Source: Desnuesiella massiliensis (GTDB lineage: Bacteria; Bacillota; Clostridia; Clostridiales; Clostridiaceae). Taken from it: a stretch of 64,000 nt of DNA. Shown piece by piece: positions 1-7,071 of this stretch. The notes under the pieces were generated by a model. That model was not told the origin of the DNA. It made no database searches and worked only from the letters and a program-made list of their open reading frames with translations. The number at the start of each line of letters is the position of its first letter. Position 1 is the stretch's first letter. The stretch spans positions 496,001 to 560,000 of the forward strand of contig NZ_LN879455.1 of the NCBI RefSeq assembly GCF_001403615.1, read 5' to 3'. The position numbers and the translations under genes were made by a program.

Positions 1-23
1 GCTACTTGTTAATACAAAGTAGC
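1..23 (+). promoter_or_regulatory. Inverted repeat upstream of padR (candidate operator)
   Basis: Arms GCTACTT (1-7) and AAGTAGC (17-23) flank nine bases, 26 bases before the padR start. PadR-family regulators commonly repress their own operons through such palindromes, so autoregulation is inferred. The promoter itself lies outside the window, so the site could also be the tail of an upstream terminator, although no T-run follows it. Confidence 0.35.
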
Positions 24-48
24 TATAAATAGAATAGAAGGAGAGCAT

Positions 49-369
49 ATGGCTAAGGATACACAAATTCTAAAAGGTATTTTAGAGGGTTGCTTACTTA
101 AGATAATTGAAAATCATGAAACCTATGGCTATGAAATTTGCGAAAAGCTGATGAATTATGGATTTAGTGATATTACCGAGGGGAGTGTTTATCCAATTCT
201 CATAAGATTAGAAAAGAAAGAAAATATTTATTCTATAACAAAAAAGTCACCTTTAGGTCCTATGAGAAAATATTATTTTTTAACTGAAAAAGGAAAGAAG
301 GAGCTTAAAGATTTTATGGACTCCTGGGAAGAAATAAATAATGCAGTTAAAAGGGTATTGGAGGAATAA
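49..369 (+). CDS. PadR family transcriptional regulator
   Basis: A 106-residue winged-helix DNA-binding protein with the PadR layout: an N-terminal helix (ILKGILEGCLLKII), then the YGYEI helix-turn-helix and the EGSVYPILIRLEKK segment with the family's conserved Tyr-Pro, a beta wing (GPMRKYYFLTEKGKKEL) and a short C-terminal helix. The start has a GGAG ribosome site (AAGGAGAGCAT). It is the first gene of a tight operon with a HAAS-like membrane protein 3 bases downstream, a common PadR pairing. It probably represses this operon in response to an unknown ligand or envelope stress. The family is certain and the ligand is unknown. Confidence 0.9.
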   Translation: MAKDTQILKGILEGCLLKIIENHETYGYEICEKLMNYGFSDITEGSVYPILIRLEKKENIYSITKKSPLGPMRKYYFLTEKGKKELKDFMDSWEEINNAVKRVLEE

Positions 370-372
370 AAA

Positions 373-1074
373 ATGTTTGATAATTATGAGTTAAAAAGAA
401 TTAGGCTAAGAGAAAAAGAAAAACTAGATTCTAAAAATAAAGTTCTTTTTCAATGTATTACAGAATATATAAATTGCTGTGATATTACTAAGAGTGACAA
501 AGAAGAAATTCTTCATGAAATATTAGATAGTTTGCTTCAGTGTGAGCAGAAAAATAAGGATGTAGAGATCTTTATAGGACAAGATTATAAAAAGTTTTGT
601 GATGCCATAGTAGATGAATATAGCAGTTCTACAACGAGGCTATATATAGCCGTAAATTTTATAGAGAAGTACTTTATTCAGTTATTTATAATCTGCACTA
701 TAATGTTTTTAGCTCAAGGATTTCAAGGAGGACAGTTTAGCATAGATTTAAAAGATTTTTACCTTGCTAATATAATAGTTCTATTCATAAGGCCCTTATC
801 CACTACTTTTAAAAAGAAAAATATTGAAGTGCCATTATTATATAGGATAACAATGCTGCCAAACTCCCTTTCTACAGAGAAAAAGTGGTATAAAACTCTT
901 TTCATCTTTGTAATTATCTTTACTGCTATTGCTTTACTGGCAGGAAGAGAAATATTGAATAAACCTTTGTATTTTTCTAATTTATGGCCCATATTACTTA
1001 TTTTTAGTATAATTATATGTTGCATACATTTTTATAAATATTATAATAAGATAAAGCATCATATTAATATTTAA
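373..1074 (+). CDS. HAAS/DUF1048-like membrane protein paired with PadR
   Basis: A 233-residue protein. The N-terminal 90 or so residues are soluble and helical (charged repeats, then a DKEEILHEILDSLL segment) and resemble the HAAS-type domain that often follows PadR regulators. After that come four hydrophobic segments (about residues 96-113, 128-140, 175-190, 203-220). It starts 3 bases after the padR stop, so the two are probably co-translated. By analogy it may work with PadR as a membrane-bound partner or sensor, but that role is inferred. The domain name rests on pattern and context, not on an alignment. Confidence 0.55.
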   Translation: MFDNYELKRIRLREKEKLDSKNKVLFQCITEYINCCDITKSDKEEILHEILDSLLQCEQKNKDVEIFIGQDYKKFCDAIVDEYSSSTTRLYIAVNFIEKYFIQLFIICTIMFLAQGFQGGQFSIDLKDFYLANIIVLFIRPLSTTFKKKNIEVPLLYRITMLPNSLSTEKKWYKTLFIFVIIFTAIALLAGREILNKPLYFSNLWPILLIFSIIICCIHFYKYYNKIKHHINI

Positions 1075-1087
1075 AGAGGAATTATAA

Positions 1088-1339
1088 ATGAATGTTGACA
1101 TTTTAAATTTATTAAACATGACTTTGATGTTCTTATTAATTTTTTCTTTTGTAGGAATTATAGTAAATACCTACAGGCAATATAGAAAAAATTTTGTACA
1201 GAATTTAAGCAAGAATATATTGTTAAGAGCCTTAAATTTTGTATTTAATATACCAAAATCTCAATATACTTCTTATGAAAAATATAGAATATGGATATTT
1301 ATAGAAAAGATTAGAGTTAAAAATAATGCTTATGAATAA
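1088..1339 (+). CDS. Small single-pass membrane protein, unknown function
   Basis: An 83-residue protein I do not recognise. Residues 8-28 form one strong membrane helix (LLNMTLMFLLIFSFVGIIVN). It is followed by a basic, aromatic tail (YRQYRKN, YEKYRIW) predicted to face the cytoplasm. It begins 13 bases after the HAAS-like gene with an AAAGAGGA ribosome site and ends 26 bases before a YidC-type insertase. Its size, topology and position would suit a client or partner of that insertase, but this is inference from neighbourhood only. Confidence 0.6.
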   Translation: MNVDILNLLNMTLMFLLIFSFVGIIVNTYRQYRKNFVQNLSKNILLRALNFVFNIPKSQYTSYEKYRIWIFIEKIRVKNNAYE

Positions 1340-1365
1340 AATTTAGAATTAAGGGAGAGATTTAG

Positions 1366-1992
1366 TTGAGCATTATTTTAAATTCTTTTAAATGGATATT
1401 AGATAATTTAGTTTTAGTAGTAGGTGACTATGGAATAGCCATAGTTTGTTTAACCTTAATAGTACGAATGTTTTTATTACCCTTTTCTATTAAGCAAAAA
1501 AAGGATTTAGTTAAGCAGCAAGAAGTTACTAATAAGATTAATAGTATAAAGGAAAAATATAAAAATAATTCCAAAGCCCTTGAAGGAGAACTTGCTAAAT
1601 ATCAAGGGGAATATTTAAAATCCTTTGGGGGTTGCTTAGTTTTAATAATACAGGCACCTATTATGATGAGCCTATATGGGGTTATTAGATCTATTGCTAC
1701 TAATGAAGGAACGGTGTTGGTGCCGTGGGTTAGCAATATTTCGTTATCAGATCCATATTTTATATTACCAATAATATATATGATATTTATGGTTTTACCT
1801 ACTATTTTTGATTATTTGTATAATAAGCCTAAAAGCAATGAAAGCAATATAAAAACCATGTTAATTATGAATCTCATATTTGCTTTACTTATATCTATAA
1901 AATTACCCGTAGGATTAGCTATTTACCTTATAACCTTTGCAGCTTTTTCCTTTGGTGAAAATTTAGTATATAAAGTATTCTTAAAAAATTAA
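1366..1992 (+). CDS. yidC: YidC/Oxa1/Alb3 family membrane protein insertase
   Basis: A 208-residue insertase of the short Gram-positive type. It has the core five-helix fold: an amphipathic start, a first transmembrane helix holding the conserved positively charged residue (TLIVRMFLLPF, about residues 27-37), a charged cytoplasmic hairpin (KQQEVTNKINSIKEKYKNN), then APIMMSLYGVIR and three further helices. The start is TTG with an AAGGGAGAG site 6 bases upstream. There is no obvious lipobox, unlike SpoIIIJ-type proteins. It sits in a PadR-controlled operon rather than next to rpmH-rnpA-jag, so it is probably an accessory paralogue, not the housekeeping YidC. Confidence 0.85.
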   Translation: MSIILNSFKWILDNLVLVVGDYGIAIVCLTLIVRMFLLPFSIKQKKDLVKQQEVTNKINSIKEKYKNNSKALEGELAKYQGEYLKSFGGCLVLIIQAPIMMSLYGVIRSIATNEGTVLVPWVSNISLSDPYFILPIIYMIFMVLPTIFDYLYNKPKSNESNIKTMLIMNLIFALLISIKLPVGLAIYLITFAAFSFGENLVYKVFLKN

Positions 1993-2023
1993 TTTTAGAC
2001 AAGAGAACACTCTAAAACTATGT

Positions 2024-2125
2024 ATAGGGAAACACTACAGAAACTTAATTTATACAGGTTCCAAAATGGTATCTTTGAGCCATTATAGTACCTGTATAAC
2101 TTAGTAGTTGAAGTTGTTTCCCTAT
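2024..2125 (-). repeat. Palindromic intergenic repeat, family 1, copy A
   Basis: A 102-base element bounded by ATAGGGAAACA and TGTTTCCCTAT. Inner arms TTATACAGG (about 2050-2058) and CCTGTATAA (2091-2099) pair perfectly. It is inverted relative to copies at 4671, 18343 and 18445. Flanking CACTCTAA and TTAGAGTG extend the pairing, so the whole tract 3' of yidC could fold as one long hairpin. There is no T-run, so it is not a standard terminator. The rest of the gap to 2320 shows only AT-rich sequence and a possible -10 (TAAAAT near 2285) for the next gene. Confidence 0.85.
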
Positions 2126-2320
2126 AGAAGTTATTAGAGTGATTTTAATTTTATAAAATTTTTTATACAATGAGTACTCAATAAAACAGGATTAACAGTG
2201 CTTTCTTTTGTTCAATTTATAAAAATCTTTAATTATCATTGGTAAAAATTTATCAAATAATAGAAAATTAATTCATATTATGGTAAAATAATTAATGAAT
2301 TTGTCAAGAGGTGGTAAGCT

Positions 2321-2671
2321 ATGAATAATTATGTAGAGACATCTAAAAAAGCTGAAATAACGATGAAATTATCGCATTTTGAAATGCCTCCTATGCAGGA
2401 TGCCTTAATAGTTGGCAAGAGAGCACCTATTGGACCAGAAGGTGCTCGAAGGATGGTAAATATAATATCACCAGATCAGTATGAAGTAATAAAAATATCT
2501 CATGAGTTTATTGAGGGGATTATAATAAGAAAATCCTTATTAAGTATTCTACCTAAGGATAAGTTAATTTCGATAATATTAGAGGAAGGAGAAAGAATTG
2601 CTAACGAGACAACTATTATAAAAGTAGAAATAAATTTAACAGTAAAAGTTAGCAGATCTATTGATATATGA
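2321..2671 (+). CDS. Conserved-looking protein of unknown function, coupled to a diguanylate cyclase
   Basis: A 116-residue soluble protein that I do not recognise. The middle contains a Pro/Gly/Arg stretch (MPPMQDALIVGKRAPIGPEGARRM), followed by alternating strands and helices (ISPDQYEVIKISHEFIEGIII, IILEEGERIANETT, IIKVEINLTVKV). There are no membrane segments or signal peptide. A strong AGAGGTGG ribosome site precedes the ATG. Its stop codon overlaps the start of the CBS-GGDEF gene (ATGA), which implies translational coupling and a shared role, perhaps as an input or regulatory partner of that cyclase. No function is assigned. Confidence 0.65.
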   Translation: MNNYVETSKKAEITMKLSHFEMPPMQDALIVGKRAPIGPEGARRMVNIISPDQYEVIKISHEFIEGIIIRKSLLSILPKDKLISIILEEGERIANETTIIKVEINLTVKVSRSIDI

Positions 2672-3528
2672 TTAAAAAGGTTAAAGACATGATATTAACT
2701 AATTTTATGACCATAGGAGAACTATTTAGAGTTCAAAGAATGCAAGATTTAATTGGTAGCCAAGCTATAGAGTGTTTTATAGTATCAGAAAATAGTAAAA
2801 TAAATGGAATAGTTACATATAAAGATATAATAATGGCCCATCCAAATAGAATTGCAGCGGATGTTATGAATAGTGCCTTTGATTATATTGATGAAAATAC
2901 TACCTTCTGGAGAGCAAAGGATTTGTTTGAAGAAAAAGATATTAATATATTATTAGTAAAATGCAGTAGTGGTACGGTGAAAGGAATTTTAACAAGAGAT
3001 ATCATAGAAACGGAAGCAAATAAACATATAGATCCTTTGACAGGCTTGTATAGAAAAGAATATATTTATTACTCTATAGAGAAAAGTATTTTTCTTAATA
3101 ATAAAAATACTATAATGTTTATAGATGTGGATAACTTTGGAGATATAGATAAAAAATGTGGACATATAGTAGGAGATAATATATTAATAGAATTAAGTAA
3201 GCTCTTGGTTAACAATATAAAGAATATAGGAGCAATGTGCAGATTTGGTGGAGATGAATTTGTTATTTCAACCTCTTTAGATAAAGAGACAAGTGTAGAG
3301 GTTGCTAAAAGTCTTATTGAAACTATAGCAAGTAAAAGCTTTTATGATAAAATAAATATTAGTATTTCTATAGGTTTGTGCCATATTGAAGAAAATATTA
3401 ATTTTGCAAATGTAAATATTATATCAAAGCTAATCAACAAAGCTAGTTTAGCGTCCACTCAAGCTAAACATAGGGAAGACAAATTGCATATGGTAAGTGC
3501 TGATGAAGTTATTAACTGTATTGCTTAA
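2668..3528 (+). CDS. CBS domain-containing GGDEF diguanylate cyclase
   Basis: A 286-residue cytoplasmic signalling enzyme predicted to make c-di-GMP from two GTP. Residues 1-125 form a pair of CBS modules (SENSKINGIVTYKDIIMAHP, then CSSGTVKGILTRDIIETE), a domain that usually binds adenine nucleotides. The linker DPLTGLYRKEYI opens the cyclase domain, FIDVDNFGDIDKKCGH holds the metal/GTP site, and the intact active-site loop GGDEF is at residues 194-198. The RxxD inhibitory site five residues upstream is absent (KNIG), so product inhibition may be lost. It overlaps the preceding gene by 4 bases. Both domains are clear, but the sensed ligand is not. Confidence 0.92.
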   Translation: MIKKVKDMILTNFMTIGELFRVQRMQDLIGSQAIECFIVSENSKINGIVTYKDIIMAHPNRIAADVMNSAFDYIDENTTFWRAKDLFEEKDINILLVKCSSGTVKGILTRDIIETEANKHIDPLTGLYRKEYIYYSIEKSIFLNNKNTIMFIDVDNFGDIDKKCGHIVGDNILIELSKLLVNNIKNIGAMCRFGGDEFVISTSLDKETSVEVAKSLIETIASKSFYDKINISISIGLCHIEENINFANVNIISKLINKASLASTQAKHREDKLHMVSADEVINCIA

Positions 3529-3560
3529 AAAATCAATAAATATTAAATTTGTTTAATGAA

Positions 3561-3596
3561 ACAAGCTTCTAATTTTGTACAGGAGGCTTGTTTTTT
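3561..3596 (+). terminator. Rho-independent terminator after the CBS-GGDEF gene
   Basis: Arms ACAAGCTTCT (3561-3570) and AGGAGGCTTGT (3581-3591) flank a 10-base loop and end in a T-run. It separates the diguanylate cyclase unit from the glucosaminidase gene. Confidence 0.8.
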
Positions 3597-3661
3597 CGTA
3601 TAATATACATATAAGTTCAGCACTAGGAATTAAATATTAAAACATATTAGGAGTGTTTATA

Positions 3662-4615
3662 GTGATAAAAAGAAAAAAATCAATGATAGGATGTCTTGTA
3701 TTACTTATTATAATCTTTATTTCAGTTGTGGCCATTATGAATTATATTTCTAAAAGGAATAAACCGCTTATATTAGATAAGTCTATTCTAAGAAATTATA
3801 TTAAAGCAGCGGACGAAGCTAGCAAAGGTAAGTTACAGGTAAACTGGAAGTTGGTAGCTGCTATAAATGCAGTGCAATATAAAAAAGAGCTTAGTAATAT
3901 ATCCTATAGTGAAATCTTAAATCTGAGCAAGAGTTTTTTAGATAAAAATACTACACAAACTAAAGTCAGGGGCAGTGAGTATAGGTTAAAAACTGCTGAA
4001 GAAGTGTTAAATAATTTAAAGTTTGATAAGAAACAAAAAGATAAATTTAAAAAATATTTAGAGGAGTTAGAGTACGAAGGGCTAGCTAGAGGTAACTTGT
4101 ATGAGGGAGCTCCTAATTTAGAGTTTATAAAAGAAATAAAAGAAGAGGCTATTAATGGCTATGATAAATATGGTATATTGCCTTCCATTACAATAGGACA
4201 GGCAATCCTAGAATCAGGCTGGGGAAAATCAGAGCTTGTATTAAAAGCTAATAATCTTTTTGGCATTAAGGCTGATGCTTCTTGGAAGGGAAAAAAAGTA
4301 TCCATGAAAACCTCTGAGTATTATAATAAAGTCATTACGGATAGCTTTAGAGCTTATGAAAGTAAAGAAGATTCCATAAAAGATCACAGGGAGTTTTTAT
4401 ATAAGAATACAAGATATAAACAGGCTGGTGTTTTTGAGGCTAGACAATACATAGAACAAGCACAAGCTTTACAAAAAGGTGGTTATAGTACTGTTCAAAA
4501 TAAACAAGGTGAATATATTTATGCTGAATTGATTATTAATATAATAAAGGAAAATAATCTTCAATTAGTTGACAACGAAGCTCAAATGAGAATTTTAACA
4601 AATAAGAAACAATAA
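3662..4615 (+). CDS. Membrane-anchored N-acetylglucosaminidase (peptidoglycan hydrolase)
   Basis: A 317-residue cell-wall hydrolase. The basic start MIKRKKSM and a membrane helix (GCLVLLIIIFISVVAIM) anchor it outside the membrane. Residues 30-140 resemble a helical lysozyme-like spacer. Residues about 150-310 are a FlgJ/LytG-type glucosaminidase: the catalytic Glu lies in GQAILESGWGKS, followed by NNLFGIKA, KEDSIKDHREFL and YIEQAQALQKGGYST with the conserved Tyr. It should cleave beta-1,4 bonds in glycan strands. I chose the GTG at 3662 because AGGAG at 3649-3653 is well spaced from it; a GTG at 3653 overlaps that site. The gene is monocistronic. Confidence 0.88.
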   Translation: MIKRKKSMIGCLVLLIIIFISVVAIMNYISKRNKPLILDKSILRNYIKAADEASKGKLQVNWKLVAAINAVQYKKELSNISYSEILNLSKSFLDKNTTQTKVRGSEYRLKTAEEVLNNLKFDKKQKDKFKKYLEELEYEGLARGNLYEGAPNLEFIKEIKEEAINGYDKYGILPSITIGQAILESGWGKSELVLKANNLFGIKADASWKGKKVSMKTSEYYNKVITDSFRAYESKEDSIKDHREFLYKNTRYKQAGVFEARQYIEQAQALQKGGYSTVQNKQGEYIYAELIINIIKENNLQLVDNEAQMRILTNKKQ

Positions 4616-4670
4616 AGACATAATATATTCTTAAATTTTATTTAAAATACTATATATTATGCTATACTAA

Positions 4671-4778
4671 TATATAAGGAAACAACTTCAACTACTAATT
4701 TATACATGTCTCATAATGACTTAAAGATGCCATTTTGAAACCTGTATAAATTAAGTTTTCGTAGTGTTTATCTATATA
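4671..4778 (+). repeat. Palindromic intergenic repeat, family 1, copy B
   Basis: A 108-base copy with ends AAGGAAACAAC and GTGTTTATCT, flanked by TATATA-type sequence. Inner arms TTTATACATG and CCTGTATAAA pair except for one base. It lies between the glucosaminidase gene and the DUF3006-lepB operon, directly upstream of that operon's ribosome site (AAGGAG at 4795), so it may be transcribed in the leader. Confidence 0.85.
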
Positions 4779-4806
4779 TTATGTATTAAGCATAAGGAGT
4801 AAGCTT

Positions 4807-5040
4807 ATGGGAGAAAATTTAGAAGTGTTTATTGTAGATAGAATTGAGGAACATAGTATAGTATGCGAGAATTCTAAAGGAGAGATTATCAGTATTTGTA
4901 AAAATCAGGTTGAAGGTAATCCAAAAGAGGGAGAGGTGCTTATAAAAGGACATAATAAATACCATGTAGACATCGAAGCTACTAAGCAAAGGAAAGCCGA
5001 AATAGAGGAATTAATGAAAGGTATGTGGGCAGATGAGTGA
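4807..5040 (+). CDS. DUF3006 domain-containing protein
   Basis: A 77-residue acidic cytoplasmic protein. FIVDRIEEHSIVCENSKGE is the characteristic DUF3006 opening (a VDR-E-…-ENxxGE beta barrel start), followed by VEGNPKEGEVLI and a charged helical tail. The function of the family is unknown. The ATG follows TAAGGAGTAAGCTT. Its stop overlaps the lepB start by 8 bases, so it is translationally coupled to signal peptidase. A link to protein secretion or envelope maintenance is plausible but unproven. Confidence 0.8.
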   Translation: MGENLEVFIVDRIEEHSIVCENSKGEIISICKNQVEGNPKEGEVLIKGHNKYHVDIEATKQRKAEIEELMKGMWADE

Positions 5041-5614
5041 TAATATGATTACAAAAGCAAAGGAAAATGAAGAATTAGATAAAGAGCAACAGCAAGAAGA
5101 GGAGGGCTTAAAAAAGCTTTTTTTTGACTGGATCCTACCCATAATAGCAGCGGTTGCTATTGGATTGCTCATAAATAAATTTTTACTTTTTAAGGTCTAT
5201 ATTCCTTCAGAATCTATGGTACCTACTTTAAAAATAGGGGATCAGTTATTTGTAACTAAGGTATATAACACAGAGAACATAAAAACTGGAGATATAGTGG
5301 TTTTTTACTCAGAAGAACTTAATGATTTATTGATTAAAAGAGTTATAGGCCTTCCAGGAGATAAAGTGGAAATTAAAGATAATGGTGATGTATATGTAAA
5401 TGGTAATAAACTCAATGAGGCTTATGTTAAGAATAAAAGCGATAAATCTGGAAGCTATACTGTGCCAGAAGGCAAATTCTTTTTCTTAGGAGATAATAGA
5501 GCTAATTCTAAGGATAGCAGATGGTGGAATAATCCTTATGTAGATAAGAAGGACATTAGAGGAAAGGCAAGGGTTAGGGTATATCCTTTCGATAGATTTG
5601 GAGTTATAAAGTAA
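5033..5614 (+). CDS. lepB: Signal peptidase I
   Basis: A 193-residue membrane protease that removes signal peptides from exported proteins. An acidic N-terminal tail is followed by one transmembrane helix (WILPIIAAVAIGLLINKFLLF). The catalytic Ser lies in IPSESMVPTL and the general-base Lys in LIKRVIGLPGD. The family boxes KVEIKDNGDVYVNG and FFLGDNRANSKDSRWW complete the catalytic core. Its length fits the short Gram-positive type. It overlaps the DUF3006 gene and is followed 9 bases later by pepV, so these three genes read as one operon. Confidence 0.96.
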   Translation: MSDNMITKAKENEELDKEQQQEEEGLKKLFFDWILPIIAAVAIGLLINKFLLFKVYIPSESMVPTLKIGDQLFVTKVYNTENIKTGDIVVFYSEELNDLLIKRVIGLPGDKVEIKDNGDVYVNGNKLNEAYVKNKSDKSGSYTVPEGKFFFLGDNRANSKDSRWWNNPYVDKKDIRGKARVRVYPFDRFGVIK

Positions 5615-5623
5615 TTTGGAGGG

Positions 5624-7015
5624 ATGAAATTGATTAATGAAAGAATTGAAGAGTTAAGGGAAGAATTAATACAATCTACTCAGGAACTGCTTAGAATAAA
5701 AAGTGTAGAAGAAGAAGCAAAAGAAAATGCCCCTTTTGGCGAAGGGGTTAAACTTGCTTTAGATAAAGCTTTAGACATATCAAATAGATTAGGCTTTAAA
5801 ACTGTAAATCTTGATGGCTATGCTGGTTATGCTGAGTATGGAGAGGGAGAGGAATATATAGGAGTTTTAGGTCATTTAGATGTAGTGCCTGAGGGAGATG
5901 GATGGATTTATCCACCTTATGGAGCAGAGATACATGAAGGAAAGGTCTTTGCAAGGGGGGCTATGGATGATAAAGGACCTATTATGGCCGCTCTTTTTGG
6001 GCTTAAAGCTATAAAAGACCTAAATCTACCAATTAAAAGAAAGGTCAGAATCATATTTGGAACTAATGAAGAAACAGGTTCCGCTGATATAGAGCATTAT
6101 ATGAGTAAAGAAAAAGCGCCTGTAGCTGGATTTACTCCTGATGCAGAGTATCCAATAATCTATGCAGAAAAAGGACTTACGTCTTTTAATTTAACTAAAT
6201 CCGTAAGTCCTAGTTCAGAGGACTTAATTGTGGAATATATCAAAGGTGGACAAAGGGCAAATATGGTACCGGATTATTGTGAAGCAGCATTAAGAACTTC
6301 TGATAAAGAAATAATAAAAAAGAAAATAGAAAAAATAGCTTCTAGATTAGAGTTTAGTATAAAAACCGAAGAAAAAGGGGATTTATTAATTATAAAATCT
6401 TTAGGAGTAAGCGCTCATGGAAGTGTTCCAGAGCTTGGGAAAAATGCCATAATGCAGCTTATAAAGGTTTTAAACAATTTAGGGATTACTGGGGAATTAG
6501 GAGCGTTGATTGATTTTCTAGATAGCCATATAGGGTTAGAAACTAATGGTGAAAGCTTTGGCGTGGGTCTTAAGGATGAGGTTTCAGGAAGTTTATCCTT
6601 TAATTTAGGTATTATAAATTATAGTGAAGGAAAATTCTTAGTTACATTAAATCTAAGATATCCTGTTACCTTCCAGGTAGAAGATATGCTTAAGCCTTTG
6701 AATAAGACCATAGAAAAAATTGGTTTAAATCTAGAAGAATTTGAGCATCAGAAGCCTTTGTATTTCCCACAAGATCATAGTATTATAAAGACTTTGCAAA
6801 AGGTATATAAGGAACAAACTGGGTTAGAGCCAAAGCTTTTAGCTATAGGTGGAGGAACCTATGCAAAAGAAATGCCTAATATAGTTGCTTTTGGACCCAT
6901 TTTTCCTGGAAAGCCTGATTTAGATCATCAAGCCAATGAATATATTGAAGTTGAAGATTTAGTTCTAAATGCAAAAATATATGCAGAAGCTATCTATGAA
7001 CTATCAAATTTGTAA
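5624..7015 (+). CDS. pepV: Dipeptidase PepV (M20 family metallopeptidase)
   Basis: A 463-residue cytoplasmic zinc dipeptidase of the Sapep/PepV branch of M20, which releases amino acids from dipeptides. The metal ligands are recognisable: GHLDVVPEGDGW (about residue 83), GAMDDKGP (112), the catalytic EETGSADIEHY (150), DAEYP, and the C-terminal GGGTYAKEMPN. The lid domain includes ISAHGSVPE-like LGVSAHGSVPELGKNA. The ATG follows TTTGGAGGGATGA. It lies directly after lepB. The family is certain; physiological substrates are not shown by the sequence. Confidence 0.93.
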   Translation: MKLINERIEELREELIQSTQELLRIKSVEEEAKENAPFGEGVKLALDKALDISNRLGFKTVNLDGYAGYAEYGEGEEYIGVLGHLDVVPEGDGWIYPPYGAEIHEGKVFARGAMDDKGPIMAALFGLKAIKDLNLPIKRKVRIIFGTNEETGSADIEHYMSKEKAPVAGFTPDAEYPIIYAEKGLTSFNLTKSVSPSSEDLIVEYIKGGQRANMVPDYCEAALRTSDKEIIKKKIEKIASRLEFSIKTEEKGDLLIIKSLGVSAHGSVPELGKNAIMQLIKVLNNLGITGELGALIDFLDSHIGLETNGESFGVGLKDEVSGSLSFNLGIINYSEGKFLVTLNLRYPVTFQVEDMLKPLNKTIEKIGLNLEEFEHQKPLYFPQDHSIIKTLQKVYKEQTGLEPKLLAIGGGTYAKEMPNIVAFGPIFPGKPDLDHQANEYIEVEDLVLNAKIYAEAIYELSNL

Positions 7016-7041
7016 TTGTAGGAAGGAAGTGAAAAGTACTT

Positions 7042-7071
7042 GGTTTATGAAAGAAATATCTTTCATAAACC
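7042..7071 (+). promoter_or_regulatory. Perfect hairpin immediately before the ftsH start codon
   Basis: Arms GGTTTATGAAAGA (7042-7054) and TCTTTCATAAACC (7059-7071) pair perfectly around the loop AATA, and the TTG start begins at the next base. The only good ribosome site, AGGAAGG at 7020-7026, is 45 bases from the start in the unfolded RNA but about 15 bases away if the hairpin forms. There is no T-run, so it is not a terminator. It probably acts in translation of ftsH. Confidence 0.75.

Noticed and set aside
759..1025. Antisense frames such as 759-1025, 16516-16896 and 42855-43331
   Set aside because: They lie fully inside strong genes on the other strand, lack ribosome sites and show no domain; they are shadows.
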